Part shown: piece after piece, positions 1-9,671 of the stretch
How the letters are laid out: every line of letters begins with the position of its first letter
How positions within the stretch are numbered: position 1 is the first letter of the stretch
Assembly: GCF_007858285.1 (NCBI RefSeq)
Contig: NZ_VFIL01000009.1
Span: forward strand, 62,001-126,000
Source of the DNA: Pseudomonas brenneri
GTDB taxonomy: Bacteria; Pseudomonadota; Gammaproteobacteria; Pseudomonadales; Pseudomonadaceae
Length of the DNA: 64,000 bases
Direction of reading: 5' to 3'
Notes under the pieces: generated by a model
What the model was told of the DNA's origin: nothing
Seen by the model: only the letters and a program-made list of their open reading frames with translations
Database searches by the model: none
Made by a program: the position numbers and the translations under genes

Positions 1-69
1 AAAATGACCGTCGAGCAGTTCATCGGCGGCGTACTGGGCAAACTGGGTGCGGTCAGCGGCGCGCAGTAA
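1..69 (+). CDS. C-terminal end of an unidentified upstream protein
   Basis: An open frame enters from the left edge and stops with TAA at 67-69. Only about 22 residues are visible, ending in LGAVSGAQ, which is too little to name a family. It reads in the same direction as pgaA, but a REPIN and about 180 bp of AT-richer DNA separate them, so it is probably a different transcription unit. Confidence 0.6.
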   Translation, partial: KMTVEQFIGGVLGKLGAVSGAQ

Positions 70-96
70 GCCTCTGTAGGCCGGCACCGACCCAAA

Positions 97-187
97 ATGT
101 GGGAGCGGGCTTGCTCGCGAATGCGGTGGGTCAGTCATGGATATGTTGACTGATACACCGCATTCGCGAGCAAGCCCGCTCCCACAT
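97..187. repeat. REPIN-type inverted pair of REP sequences
   Basis: The arm starting ATGTGGGAGCGGGCTTGC is repeated in inverted orientation at the right end. The inner parts also pair (CGCGAATGCGGTG with CACCGCATTCGCG), giving a long imperfect hairpin about 90 bp across. The same unit recurs at 27885, 29444 and 53641. Such elements are non-autonomous repeats, typical of P. fluorescens-group genomes, that sit between genes. Confidence 0.9.
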
Positions 188-202
188 CTGATCTCCATTG
201 GC

Positions 203-218
203 TTGTAGGGCGATTCTG
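203..218 (+). promoter_or_regulatory. Shared upstream motif TTGTAGGGCGATTCTG in front of pgaA
   Basis: These 16 bases recur identically at 25907-25922 upstream of the GGDEF/EAL gene. A near copy (13 of 15 bases) lies at 6670-6684 upstream of the autotransporter. Here it is followed by two direct TTGTCCT units at about 224 and 234. The region sits 150 bp before the pgaA start, where an activator or promoter is expected. The binding protein is unknown; the heptad-like pattern recalls NarL/BvgA-type response regulators, which is inference. Confidence 0.4.
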
Positions 219-367
219 AACAATTGTCCTGATTTGTCCTATTCCGTACCCTTCTCAGGGATATTGCGCACAGGAAAGCTTGGCCGGGTCATCAGACACC
301 GGCGGCCTGATGCGTGTTGTACAGGCGAACCTATCGCTACAGCTTTCCAAGTAAGGAAGCTGACGAC

Positions 368-2818
368 ATGCTGCGTAACCTCTCACCCACCGGCCCTGGC
401 CGATTGCGTCTACTGATCGGCGCTGCCTTGCTGCTGCCGACCCTGGCCGTGGCCGATCCTGCCTATGATTCGCTGATTCGCCAGGCCCGTACCGGCAACT
501 ACACCCCGGCACTCAACCTGCTGCGCCAATTGCCTGCCGAACGCCAGACTTCCGGCCAGGTCAGCGACCACCTGCTGATCGCCAGTTGGGCGCGCCAGGA
601 TGACGAAGTACTCAAGGTCTATGAGACCCAGGGGCGCCAGCGCCAACTGACCACCCAAGCGTTGACCGCCGTGGCCCGCACCTACCGCGATCAACAGCGT
701 TGGGCGCCTGCCGAGGCCGTGTATCGGCAGGCGTTGCTGCGTGAACCGAACAACCCGGACCTGCAACTGGGCCTGGCCCTGACCCTGGCCGATAGTGGCA
801 AAGCCGCCGAAGCCGTACAGCGTGCCCGCACCTTGGTAGCGGCCAAGCCCGAGGATGTGGAACGGCGCATGGCGCTGGGCTACGCGTTGTCCCGGGCCGG
901 GCAGACCTTCGACTCATTGTTCGAATTCGACCAAGCCTTTATCCGCGCCGGCAACCGGCCTGACGTGGTGCGCGAATACCTGATCGCCCTGCAACGTGCA
1001 CGTATGCCGGAGCCGGCCTTGCGCCTGAGTGCCCGTCACCCCGGCCTGCTGGACCCGGTGACCCAGCGCCGCCTGGAAGGTGACCTGGCGGCCGAACGTG
1101 TGCGCCTGGCTGAATTCCCGACGCGCAGTGAAAGCGAACGTTTTGTGATCGCCGACCGCGCCCTCAAGGATTACGACCGACTGATCGCCACCTGGACCCC
1201 GGATGCCAGTGCCCATGACGATGTGGTGCGCTGGCGTATCGACCGGATGGGCGCGCTCAAGGCCCGTGCACGTACTGCCGAGGTGATCCACGACTACGAA
1301 GCCTTGCAAGCTCAAGGCGTGCAACTGCCCGGCTACGCCCTGCGCTGGGTGGCCGCCGCCTACCTCGATCAACGCTTGCCGGAAAAGGCTGCGCCGCTGT
1401 TTCGCCAAGCGGTGGCAGCGCCAGACGCCGACCCCAGCAACCAAGTGGTAGACAGCACCGCGCTGTACTACTCCCTGCTGGAAAACGATCAGACCGGCGA
1501 GGCCCGCGCCGTCGCAAACGACCTGGCGAGCACGCAAAAGCCTCGGGTTGAACTCAAGGGGCTGCCCCTCGGCAACCCCAACGACGCGTGGCTGGCCGCC
1601 CAGCAACTGGCGGCCCAGGCCGCGACCTACGGCGCCGATCTGCCCACCAGTGAAAAAAGCCTGGAGAACCTGGTGCGCACCTCGCCCGGCAATGTCGGCA
1701 TGCGTGTGGCCCAGGCGGACATGTTCCGCGCCCGCGCCTGGCCACGGCGTGCCGAGATTGCCCTCAAGGACGCGGAAAACCAGAACCCTCGCCATATCGA
1801 CCTGGAAGTCTCCCAAGGCTACAACGCGCTGGGGCTGCAGGAGTGGCGCCAGCTTGATGTGCTCGCCGATGATGTGGTCGACCGCGCCCCGGAAAATCGC
1901 CAGGTCCAACGCCTCCAGCGCCTGCGCAAGGTGCATGAAATGGCTGAACTGCGCATCGAAGCCGAGACCGGTAAAAGTCATGGCGGCGGGGCGGTGTCGG
2001 GTAGCCGCGACTGGGGCATCGAAACCCTGCTCTACAGCCCGCCCATCGATGAAGACTGGCGGATATTCGGCGGTATCGGCTACGCCACCGCCGACTTTGA
2101 AGAAGGCACTGGCCACCACCGCTGGCAGCGCCTGGGTGTGGAGCGGCGCACCCGCGACATGACCCTGGAGGCCGAAGTCTCCAATCACTCCTACGGCAAA
2201 GGCACCAAGCAGGGCGCACGCCTGGCGATTGCGCGTGACATCAACGACCACTGGCAGTACGGGGGCAGTCTTGACTACCTGGCCGCCAGCACACCGTTGC
2301 GTGCGCTCAATGCCAACGTCACGGCCAATGGCGGCAGCGGGTTTATCCGCTGGCGCGCCAACGAGAGCCGTGAGTGGAGACTGGCGCTGAGCCCGTCCCA
2401 CTTCAGCGACGGCAACGACCGTGTCGAGGCGCTGCTCAGCGGCCGTGAGGGCGTCTACCGCTCGCCGGGCGTGCAAGTGGACCTTGGCCTGGAAGTCGCC
2501 GCCAGCCGCAACAGCAAGGAAGAAGCCGCGTATTTCAACCCGCGTTCAGACTTCAGCGTGCTCCCCACGGTGAGCGTCAACCATGTGCTCTATCACCGCT
2601 ACGAAACCCAGTGGAGTCAGCAGTTCCAGGCCGGTGCGGGCACCTACAGCCAGCGCGATTACTCAACCGGCGCCATTGGTTTGCTCAGTTACGGCCAGCG
2701 TTATCGCTGGAACGACGTACTGGAAACCGGCGCCAACCTGAGCTGGATCAACCGACCTTATGACGGTCAGCGCGAAAGCGATGTGCGCCTGCTCGTCGAC
2801 CTCACTTACCGTTTCTAG
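368..2818 (+). CDS. pgaA: PgaA, PNAG export outer-membrane porin
   Basis: The protein (816 aa) exports partly deacetylated poly-beta-1,6-N-acetylglucosamine across the outer membrane. It has a Sec signal peptide (hydrophobic LLIGAALLLPTLAVA, cleavage before DPAYD). A long helical TPR part follows to about residue 510, with repeats such as AEAVYRQALLREPNNPDLQLG. The C-terminal part is a beta-barrel ending in an aromatic residue (LTYRF). The ATG at 368 is preferred over an in-frame upstream start at 314 because it places an AAGGAAG site just upstream and leaves a clean signal peptide. It is the first gene of pgaABCD, with only 12 bp to pgaB. Confidence 0.93.
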   Translation: MLRNLSPTGPGRLRLLIGAALLLPTLAVADPAYDSLIRQARTGNYTPALNLLRQLPAERQTSGQVSDHLLIASWARQDDEVLKVYETQGRQRQLTTQALTAVARTYRDQQRWAPAEAVYRQALLREPNNPDLQLGLALTLADSGKAAEAVQRARTLVAAKPEDVERRMALGYALSRAGQTFDSLFEFDQAFIRAGNRPDVVREYLIALQRARMPEPALRLSARHPGLLDPVTQRRLEGDLAAERVRLAEFPTRSESERFVIADRALKDYDRLIATWTPDASAHDDVVRWRIDRMGALKARARTAEVIHDYEALQAQGVQLPGYALRWVAAAYLDQRLPEKAAPLFRQAVAAPDADPSNQVVDSTALYYSLLENDQTGEARAVANDLASTQKPRVELKGLPLGNPNDAWLAAQQLAAQAATYGADLPTSEKSLENLVRTSPGNVGMRVAQADMFRARAWPRRAEIALKDAENQNPRHIDLEVSQGYNALGLQEWRQLDVLADDVVDRAPENRQVQRLQRLRKVHEMAELRIEAETGKSHGGGAVSGSRDWGIETLLYSPPIDEDWRIFGGIGYATADFEEGTGHHRWQRLGVERRTRDMTLEAEVSNHSYGKGTKQGARLAIARDINDHWQYGGSLDYLAASTPLRALNANVTANGGSGFIRWRANESREWRLALSPSHFSDGNDRVEALLSGREGVYRSPGVQVDLGLEVAASRNSKEEAAYFNPRSDFSVLPTVSVNHVLYHRYETQWSQQFQAGAGTYSQRDYSTGAIGLLSYGQRYRWNDVLETGANLSWINRPYDGQRESDVRLLVDLTYRF

Positions 2819-2830
2819 AAGAGTCCGATC

Positions 2831-4831
2831 ATGACCCTTGTTTCCCGTTGCCTGCTGGCCCTGGGTTTTTTGCTGAGCAGTGCCTGTGCCCAGTCCCCCG
2901 CGCCTTTTACGCCACCTGCCGAACGACTCAAACCGGTCAACGAAGCGCCGTGGCCGAAAAACCATTTCCTGGGCATTGCCTACCACGATGTCAACGACCG
3001 TGATCCCGACCAGAGAGTGGTGGCGGTGCGTACCGAACGCCTGATCGAACAGTTGTCCTGGCTGCGCGAGAACGGCTACCAGGCGGTCAGCGTCGATCAG
3101 GTCCTTGCCGCCCGCGCCGGCGGGCCACAGTTGCCGCCCAAAGCCGTCATGCTCAGCTTTGACGACGGCTATTCGAGCTTCTACACCCGCGTGATGCCGA
3201 TCCTGCGTGCCTACCAGTGGCCTGCGGTGCTGGCGCCGGTGGGCAGTTGGGTCGACACGCCGTTGAAGCAACCGGTGGATTTTGCCGGTGTGCCGCGTGA
3301 CCGCGGGGAGTTTTTGACCTGGCAACAAGTGCGCGAAGTGGCGCAATCGGGGCTGGTGGAAATCGCCGCGCATACCGACGCCCTTCACAAAGGTGTGCTG
3401 GCCAATCCCCAGGGCAACATGGAGCCGGCCGCCGCCACTCGGCGCTATGACCCGGTCACCCGCAGCTATGAGCCCGAAGCGCAGTTCCAGGCGCGGATGC
3501 GCGCCGACGTCGCGGCGATTTCCAATAAGATCCGCGCCGTTACCGGCAAGGCCCCGCGTGTGTGGGTCTGGCCATACGGGGCGGCGGACGGCACCTCCCT
3601 GGCGGTGGTGGGCGAGCAGGGTTACCAGATGGCCCTGACCCTGGAGGACGGCCTCGACAACCTCGGCAACTTGATGAGCAGCCCGCGCTTTCTAGTGGAC
3701 AACGACCCGTACGGCGAGGACTTCGCCAACAGCATGGTCTCGGCGCAGGTCAAAGCGCCGATGCGCGTGCTGCATGTGGACCTGGATCAGGTCTACGACC
3801 CGGACAAGGCGCAAGAAGTGCGCAACCTCGACGCATTGGTCCAGCGCGTGCTGGACATGGGCGTCGACACCGTGTTCCTCCAGGCGTTCGCCGATCCCAA
3901 GGGCGATGGCCTGGCGCGTTCGCTGTACTTCCCCAACCGCCATTTGCCGATGCGTGCCGACCTGTTCAACCGTGTCAGCTGGCAGTTGCACACCCGTGGC
4001 GGCCTGGTCAAAGTCTACGCATGGATGCCCGTGCTCAGCTTTGCCCTGGACCCCAAGCTGCCCCGCGTCAGCCGTTGGGACCCGGCCACCGGCAAGGTGG
4101 CCGTCGACCCGAAGCAGTACCAGCGGCTGTCGCCGTTCGATCCCAAGGTGCGCAAAATCATCGGTGAGATCTACGAAGACCTCGCCCGTACCAGCGCTAT
4201 CCACGGCGTGTTGTTCCACGACGACGCCGTGCTTTCGGACTTTGAAGACGCCAGCCCCCAAGCCCTGAAAACCTACGCAGCCAATGGCCTGCCGGGCAGC
4301 ATCCAGGCACTGCGCGCCGACCCTGAGGTGATGCAGCGCTGGACCCGTTTCAAGAGCCGCTACCTGATCGACTTCACCCATGAGTTGACCGCCAAGGTCC
4401 GCACCCTGCGCGGCCCGGAAGTGCTCACCGCGCGCAACATCTTCGCCGAACCGATGCTCAACCCGGCCAGCGAAGCCTGGTTTGCGCAGAACCTCGACGA
4501 CTTCCTCCAGCACTACGACTGGACCGCGCCGATGGCGATGCCATTGATGGAAGGCCAGTCGCTGAAAAACTCCAACGCGTGGCTGGAAAAACTCGTGGCC
4601 ACGGTCAAGGCCCGGCCCGGTGCGATGCAGCGCACAGTCTTCGAATTGCAGGCCAAGGATTGGCGCACCCCGGCCGCACCGGATCTTTCCGGTGCGCAAA
4701 TGGCCGAGTGGATAGGCGTGCTCAAGCGCCAGGGCGCCAGCAGTTTTGGCTACTACCCCGACAACTTCCTGGAGAATTCGCCGGATCTGAACACCGTGCG
4801 TCCGGCCCTTTCCAACAAATGGAATCCTTGA
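2831..4831 (+). CDS. pgaB: PgaB, PNAG N-deacetylase lipoprotein
   Basis: This is a periplasmic, outer-membrane anchored enzyme (666 aa) that removes some N-acetyl groups from PNAG so the polymer can be exported. The lipobox LSSAC puts the lipidated Cys at residue 19. The CE4 polysaccharide deacetylase domain shows the metal-binding Asp pair in LSFDDGYSSF (residues 111-112) and His ligands in AAHTDALH (181 and 186). From about residue 310 (VLHVDLDQVYDPD) a second, glycoside-hydrolase-like domain follows, as in E. coli PgaB. The gene lies between pgaA and pgaC with almost no spacing, so it is cotranscribed. Confidence 0.95.
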   Translation: MTLVSRCLLALGFLLSSACAQSPAPFTPPAERLKPVNEAPWPKNHFLGIAYHDVNDRDPDQRVVAVRTERLIEQLSWLRENGYQAVSVDQVLAARAGGPQLPPKAVMLSFDDGYSSFYTRVMPILRAYQWPAVLAPVGSWVDTPLKQPVDFAGVPRDRGEFLTWQQVREVAQSGLVEIAAHTDALHKGVLANPQGNMEPAAATRRYDPVTRSYEPEAQFQARMRADVAAISNKIRAVTGKAPRVWVWPYGAADGTSLAVVGEQGYQMALTLEDGLDNLGNLMSSPRFLVDNDPYGEDFANSMVSAQVKAPMRVLHVDLDQVYDPDKAQEVRNLDALVQRVLDMGVDTVFLQAFADPKGDGLARSLYFPNRHLPMRADLFNRVSWQLHTRGGLVKVYAWMPVLSFALDPKLPRVSRWDPATGKVAVDPKQYQRLSPFDPKVRKIIGEIYEDLARTSAIHGVLFHDDAVLSDFEDASPQALKTYAANGLPGSIQALRADPEVMQRWTRFKSRYLIDFTHELTAKVRTLRGPEVLTARNIFAEPMLNPASEAWFAQNLDDFLQHYDWTAPMAMPLMEGQSLKNSNAWLEKLVATVKARPGAMQRTVFELQAKDWRTPAAPDLSGAQMAEWIGVLKRQGASSFGYYPDNFLENSPDLNTVRPALSNKWNP

Positions 4832-4834
4832 CTC

Positions 4835-6181
4835 ATGTTCGACAGAATCCTAGCTCTTCTCGTTTTGGCGTTGGTGTTGGGTGTGCCCCTGGGCCTGATC
4901 TTCCTGGTCACCGGGCAGTTCCTGATGGAGTTCGTGTTTTTCTACCCGTTGTTCATGTCCGGGCTGTGGATCGCCGGCGGCCTGTACTTCTGGCTGCACT
5001 GGGAACGCCACTGGCCATGGGCCGATGACACCCCGGCGCCGGTGCTCAAGGGCGAACCGCTGATCTCGATCCTGATCCCTTGCTACAACGAAGGCGACAA
5101 CGCCGCCGAGACCATTGGCGCGGCGCTGGCCCAGCAGTACCGCAACATCGAAGTGATCGCGATCAATGACGGCTCCAGCGACAACACCGCTGCCGTACTC
5201 GACGCCCTGGCGTTGAATGAGCCGCGCTTGCGCGTGCTGCATCTGGCGCAAAACCAGGGCAAGGCGGTGGCACTGCGCATGGGCGCCGTTGCGGCCCATA
5301 GCGAATACCTGGTGTGCATCGACGGCGACGCCTTGCTCGACCGCAACGCGGCGGCTTACCTGGTGGCGCCGATGCTCGACAACCCACGGCTTGGCGCGGT
5401 GACCGGCAACCCTCGGATCCGCACGCGCTCGACCTTGATCGGCCGGGTGCAGGTGGGCGAGTTCTCTTCGATCATCGGCTTGATCAAGCGTACCCAGCGA
5501 GTGTTCGGGCGGATCTTCACCGTCTCCGGCGTGGTGGTGGCGTTTCGGCGGGCGGCCCTGGACCGGGTCGACTACTGGAGCACCGACATGATCACCGAAG
5601 ACATCGACGTGAGCTGGAAGCTGCAACTGGACCACTGGAGCATCTTCTACGAGCCGCGTGCGCTGTGCTGGATCTTGATGCCGGAAACCCTCGGCGGCCT
5701 GTGGAAACAGCGCCTGCGCTGGGCCCAGGGCGGCGCCGAAGTGCTGTTCAAGAACATTCGCGGGATCTGGCAATGGCGCCACCGCTACCTGTGGCCGTTG
5801 CTGTTCGAATACTGCCTGTCCACGGGCTGGGCCTTCACCTTCCTGTTGTCGGTGATCTTCTGGGGCGTGGGCAAAGTCGTGCCGTTGCCCGAGGCGATTG
5901 CCGTCGGCTCGCTGATGCCACCGGCCTTCACCGGCTTGCTGCTGGCGGTGGTGTGCCTGGTGCAATTTGCCGTGAGCATCATGATCGACCGGCGCTACGA
6001 GCGCGGCCTGTGGAAAACCCTGTTCTGGACCGTCTGGTACCCGCTGGTGTTCTGGCTGGTGAGCCTGTTCACCACCCTGGTCAGCTTCCCCAAAGTCCTG
6101 TTCCGCCAACATCAGAAACGCGCGCGCTGGGTCAGCCCGGATCGCGGCATCAAGGCACCTGCCAAGGAAGTGAACCCATGA
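4835..6181 (+). CDS. pgaC: PgaC, PNAG synthase glycosyltransferase
   Basis: This inner-membrane family 2 glycosyltransferase (448 aa) polymerises UDP-GlcNAc into PNAG. Two membrane segments lie in the first 60 residues. The GT2 domain shows SILIPCYNEG, the metal site IDGDALLD, the acceptor-base TEDIDVSW and the processivity motif QRLRWAQGG. Several C-terminal membrane segments follow. It starts 3 bp after pgaB and overlaps pgaD. In the family, activity depends on c-di-GMP binding by PgaC and PgaD, which fits the c-di-GMP enzymes elsewhere in the window. Confidence 0.95.
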   Translation: MFDRILALLVLALVLGVPLGLIFLVTGQFLMEFVFFYPLFMSGLWIAGGLYFWLHWERHWPWADDTPAPVLKGEPLISILIPCYNEGDNAAETIGAALAQQYRNIEVIAINDGSSDNTAAVLDALALNEPRLRVLHLAQNQGKAVALRMGAVAAHSEYLVCIDGDALLDRNAAAYLVAPMLDNPRLGAVTGNPRIRTRSTLIGRVQVGEFSSIIGLIKRTQRVFGRIFTVSGVVVAFRRAALDRVDYWSTDMITEDIDVSWKLQLDHWSIFYEPRALCWILMPETLGGLWKQRLRWAQGGAEVLFKNIRGIWQWRHRYLWPLLFEYCLSTGWAFTFLLSVIFWGVGKVVPLPEAIAVGSLMPPAFTGLLLAVVCLVQFAVSIMIDRRYERGLWKTLFWTVWYPLVFWLVSLFTTLVSFPKVLFRQHQKRARWVSPDRGIKAPAKEVNP

Positions 6182-6645
6182 ACCTGATCCGCACCCCACA
6201 GCGGCCTGTGATGCAGGCCATCGATATTTTCCTGACCCTGATGGCTTGGGCCGGCCTGGTGCTCCTGCTGGTGCGCGGGCTGGTGCCGATGCTCGATAGC
6301 AACGGCGGCCCACGTATCGATGCACCGATCTTCGCCGCGCTGAACACCTTGCAGATCTACCTGTGGATCGCCCTGTTCAATGCGGTGCTGCTGATCAGTT
6401 GGGCGCGCTACCAACAACGGCGCGGCAAGCAATTTGCCCAGCGCCGTACGGCGACCAAGGCGCTGAGTGACCACGGCTTGAGCGAGAGCTTCCGCCTGGC
6501 GGCTGGCGAGCTTGAGCAACTGCGCCGACCGGGGGTGTTGGTGATTCATAACGATCAGGAGGGCGGGGTGCAGGCGGTGACGTCGCATGATTCCCGTGAG
6601 GTGCGGCGGCCAGAGTTGAAACTGGTGGTAGGGCAAGATAGCTAG
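6178..6645 (+). CDS. pgaD: PgaD, PNAG synthase small subunit
   Basis: This small inner-membrane partner of PgaC (155 aa) helps to form the c-di-GMP-responsive synthase. Two hydrophobic helices are visible (about residues 14-36 and 55-75), followed by a charged cytoplasmic tail. The ATG at 6178 overlaps the pgaC stop in an ATGA, implying translational coupling. Sequence conservation in PgaD is low, so the name rests mainly on position, size and topology. No clear terminator is visible after the stop. Confidence 0.88.
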   Translation: MNLIRTPQRPVMQAIDIFLTLMAWAGLVLLLVRGLVPMLDSNGGPRIDAPIFAALNTLQIYLWIALFNAVLLISWARYQQRRGKQFAQRRTATKALSDHGLSESFRLAAGELEQLRRPGVLVIHNDQEGGVQAVTSHDSREVRRPELKLVVGQDS

Positions 6646-6997
6646 GTGAAGTGGGGAAAACTATTTAGCTGTAGGGGGAGTCTGTAAATTTTTAGGAGGT
6701 TTCCTATTTGGTTCGTTCGGCGGCTCCATGATAATCACGGTGTTAACCCGACTTAAAGCGGTTTTTGCTTAACGTCTAATGAGTAATTGGTTGTTATTAA
6801 TCAATTAATCGCCTATCCAGATGAGTACTTCGCTCAACTAAAAAGCTGGGTGCAGACAATCTGTTCGCCACTGATCACTGGCCTGCTCAATACATGGCTC
6901 ACCGGTCAGGGGCAGGTGCTCGAATAGGCCGTTGCGGTTTTATACCTGGCGTCGCCGAGATAGTGGGTGGATTTGCCCGTCATACATGGAGTTTTAT
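6646..6997 (+). promoter_or_regulatory. AT-rich upstream region of the autotransporter gene
   Basis: This 352-bp gap holds no convincing gene. At 6670-6685 is TGTAGGGGGAGTCTGT, a near copy of the motif upstream of pgaA and of the GGDEF/EAL gene. At 6693-6706 is the near-palindrome TAGGAGGTTTCCTA. A strongly AT-rich patch (about 6770-6815, TTGTTATTAATCAATTAAT) could carry the promoter. The ribosome-binding site GGAG is at 6988-6991, before the start at 6998. Confidence 0.45.
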
Positions 6998-9586
6998 ATG
7001 AAGCCAAAGCCGTTTAAAAAAAGCCTGCTGGCTTTGATCGTTGGGGCAATCAGTACCCAAGTGCTGGCCGTTGAAGTGGATATCGGCCAAGGCAAAAATC
7101 TATGGATCGGCGAGACGCTTAATGAATCATTGATCTTTACCGGGGTGCTGGTCCCAACGGCCAATCAAAATACAGGCCCGGTCGAGGCCGATTTGCAGAA
7201 GGTGAATATTTCCGATACCAGGATTCAGGGCTCTCTGATCAACCGTGCCGACATTATAGTGAGCCCTGAAGACCGTTCTATACGCGGATTTGCCGTGGAT
7301 CCATTTGGGACGACGGTAGGCCATCTGGCTGCCAGTACGATTACCGGCGATGTGATTCAAGCCGGTAACATCACCATGAACAATGCTTCTGGCTATGAAG
7401 CCTTCGAGGTCGGTGCCGCCACGATTGGTGGAAGTATCATCAACTCCGGCACTATTAAATCAACACCGGGGCCTGCCGATGGTGATGCCGAAAGCGGTGA
7501 CGGTATCTTCCTGCATAACGCCCAAGTAGCAGGCGACGTCTCCAATACGGGTGTGGTCGCGGTGGAAGGTAGAAACGTAGTGGGTTTGGCCATCGACGGC
7601 CCGATCAATTTTCCGATCAGTATCGGCGGGAAAATTCTCAACTCCGGGAGCATTACTGCAACGGGTGAGCGCGCCTGGGCCTTTGAGGTGGAAACCACCA
7701 CCAGTCCTTTACGCATCGAGAACAGCGGGCTGCTCTCGGCAAATGGTGCAGGTGCATCCAGCGTGGTGTTTTATGAAGGCACCGTCGACTACATCCTGAA
7801 CACGGGCACCCTTGAGGCTAAAGGCTCCGATGCCAATGCCTTCGATTTCCATGGCGCAACCTTCGCCCAAAACAGCCCCACCGGTTCTCGTGGCATCGTC
7901 AACCGTGGCCTTGTCAGTGCCGATGGCATTGCTATCAAGGTGCATGCCGACGAGCAAACCTCCCCCTTCGAAATCAACCAGCAAGCCGGTGAAATTCGCA
8001 GCAATTCCGGCACGGCCATCGATGCTGCCAACCTGGCAAGCCTGAACTGGAGTGGCGGCAAAATCGTCGGTGATGTGCTCGGTGTCACGGGTGTGAATAT
8101 CACCGGTCAGGCGGACTTTACCGGCAAGAGCATTGCCAGCCCGGTGTCGATCAATGCAGGTTCGTTGAACCTGTCTGACGCCGGCACCGCGATCACTGGC
8201 GACCTGAATGTAGCCAGCGGCGCCGGGGTTGATATGCGCCTGTCCAACAGTGTCGTGCCGACCACGCCGTACCTGACAGTCAACGGCGCAGCGAATTTCG
8301 CCCAGGGCTCCAACGTGACCTTGAGCGCCAAGCCCGGTGATTTCACCGCCGTGCCTAGCGGTATTGAATACACCCTGCTGCAAGCCTCCAGCGTGCAAAA
8401 CAATGGCCTGACGGTCGCCAGTAGCTCGTCGTTGCTGGATGTATTCAGCTACTCGGCCGATGCGCAAACCGTCAAGGCGGTGGTGGGCTTGAAGAGCGAT
8501 GAGCAGGTGCAGGAGGATCTGGGCGGCGTAGGTGCTGGCGCGGCGTCGGTCACTGCACTCAACGAGCTGAAGAACGAGGTGTTGGGGCAACTGAGCGAGG
8601 ACGACGCGGTGTTCCAGGCCGTGGCCAACGCCGGCACTGCCCAGCAATTGGCGCAGATTGGCGAACAGCTCAAGCCGGACGTGAACCGTGGCGCGCTGGA
8701 CGTGGCCCTGTCTGGGCAGACCGTGATCAACGGCGCGATCCTCAATCGCTTGGCCGGTCAGCGCGATGGCAGTGAGCGTGGCGGTGTATGGGTGCAAGGC
8801 CTGAGCAGCAACATGGACCAGGACGGTCGCGGTGGCGACAACGGCTACTCGGCCAACAGCAGCGGTATGGCGGTAGGTGTGGACGGTCGCTTGAACGACA
8901 CCACCACTGTGGGTGCGGCGTACAGTTACCTCAACTCCAACATCCACTCGGACCTGGGCAACAAGACCGAAGTGCAGGGCAATGCCCTGTCGCTGTACGG
9001 CAACTGGTCGCTGCAAAACTGGTTTGTCGATGGCAGCCTGAGCTACGGCTTCAACGACAACGACAGTAAGCGCCACGTTGCTGGCACCACGGCCAAGGGC
9101 AGCTACGACAGCCGGGCGTTGTCGGCCAGCGTGTTGGGCGGCTACAGCTTCAAGCCGTCGGACAGCGTGCTGATCGAACCGCGTGTAGCGGCGCGTTATT
9201 CCAGCGTGCGTATGGATGGTTTCAATGAGAAGGGCTCTTCGGCAGCGCTCAGCACGGGTTCGCAGCGCTATGAAGTGGGCGAGTTGGGGGCGGGCGTGCG
9301 CTTGGCGGGCAACCTGCCGTTGGGCGCCGGTACCCTGCAACCGGAAGCGACCTTGATGGCCTATCACGACCTGATGGGTGATCGCGTGGCGCAGACGTCG
9401 AGCTTTGTAAACGGTGGCTCGACGTTCAGCGTGACCGGCGCATCGGTAGCGCGTGACAGCTATGAAGCCAGCGTGGGCGTGAACTATCAGGTCTCGGCGT
9501 TCAGCGTCGGCGCCAGCTACACCCGTCAGGCCCGCAGCGGGTTTGATGCCGATGGGGTGATGATTAAAGCGCGCTACGCGTTCTAA
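6998..9586 (+). CDS. Autotransporter (type Va) with repeat-rich passenger
   Basis: This is a surface protein of 862 aa. The signal peptide (KKSLLALIVGAISTQVLA, then VEVD) is followed by a passenger of about 570 residues. The passenger has many beta-helix-like units of the form 'I.N.G.I.A.G', for example SIINSGTIKS and ILNSGSITATGERAW. The C-terminal autotransporter barrel runs from about residue 600 (RGGVWVQGLSS) to the terminal ARYAF. No protease or lipase motif is visible, so adhesion or aggregation is the likely role, by inference. The ATG at 6998 is chosen because GGAG lies 6 bp upstream; in-frame starts at 6932 and 6986 lack this. Its position after pga suggests a second matrix or adhesion factor. 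Confidence 0.9.
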   Translation: MKPKPFKKSLLALIVGAISTQVLAVEVDIGQGKNLWIGETLNESLIFTGVLVPTANQNTGPVEADLQKVNISDTRIQGSLINRADIIVSPEDRSIRGFAVDPFGTTVGHLAASTITGDVIQAGNITMNNASGYEAFEVGAATIGGSIINSGTIKSTPGPADGDAESGDGIFLHNAQVAGDVSNTGVVAVEGRNVVGLAIDGPINFPISIGGKILNSGSITATGERAWAFEVETTTSPLRIENSGLLSANGAGASSVVFYEGTVDYILNTGTLEAKGSDANAFDFHGATFAQNSPTGSRGIVNRGLVSADGIAIKVHADEQTSPFEINQQAGEIRSNSGTAIDAANLASLNWSGGKIVGDVLGVTGVNITGQADFTGKSIASPVSINAGSLNLSDAGTAITGDLNVASGAGVDMRLSNSVVPTTPYLTVNGAANFAQGSNVTLSAKPGDFTAVPSGIEYTLLQASSVQNNGLTVASSSSLLDVFSYSADAQTVKAVVGLKSDEQVQEDLGGVGAGAASVTALNELKNEVLGQLSEDDAVFQAVANAGTAQQLAQIGEQLKPDVNRGALDVALSGQTVINGAILNRLAGQRDGSERGGVWVQGLSSNMDQDGRGGDNGYSANSSGMAVGVDGRLNDTTTVGAAYSYLNSNIHSDLGNKTEVQGNALSLYGNWSLQNWFVDGSLSYGFNDNDSKRHVAGTTAKGSYDSRALSASVLGGYSFKPSDSVLIEPRVAARYSSVRMDGFNEKGSSAALSTGSQRYEVGELGAGVRLAGNLPLGAGTLQPEATLMAYHDLMGDRVAQTSSFVNGGSTFSVTGASVARDSYEASVGVNYQVSAFSVGASYTRQARSGFDADGVMIKARYAF

Positions 9587-9592
9587 GTAAAA

Positions 9593-9638
9593 ATGGGGTC
9601 AGACGATGATTGAACTTTTAATCGTGGTCTGATCCCAT
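9593..9638. repeat. Stem-loop after the autotransporter gene
   Basis: ATGGGGTCAGAC at 9593-9604 pairs perfectly with GTCTGATCCCAT at 9627-9638. The loop contains a second short stem (CGAT with ATCG). No T-tract follows, so it is not a classical terminator. It may be an RNA stabiliser or a small repeat element. Confidence 0.6.
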
Positions 9639-9671
9639 TCCGCGCAAGATTTTCATCAATAAGGACGTTCC

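Noticed and set aside
97..187. REPIN elements taken as CRISPR repeats
   Set aside because: The units are isolated inverted pairs, not direct repeats with regular spacers, and no cas genes are present.
914..2476. Long open frame of 520 codons on the minus strand inside pgaA
   Set aside because: It is a mirror of GC-rich codon bias in a certain gene; it lacks any domain and has a composition typical of antisense frames.
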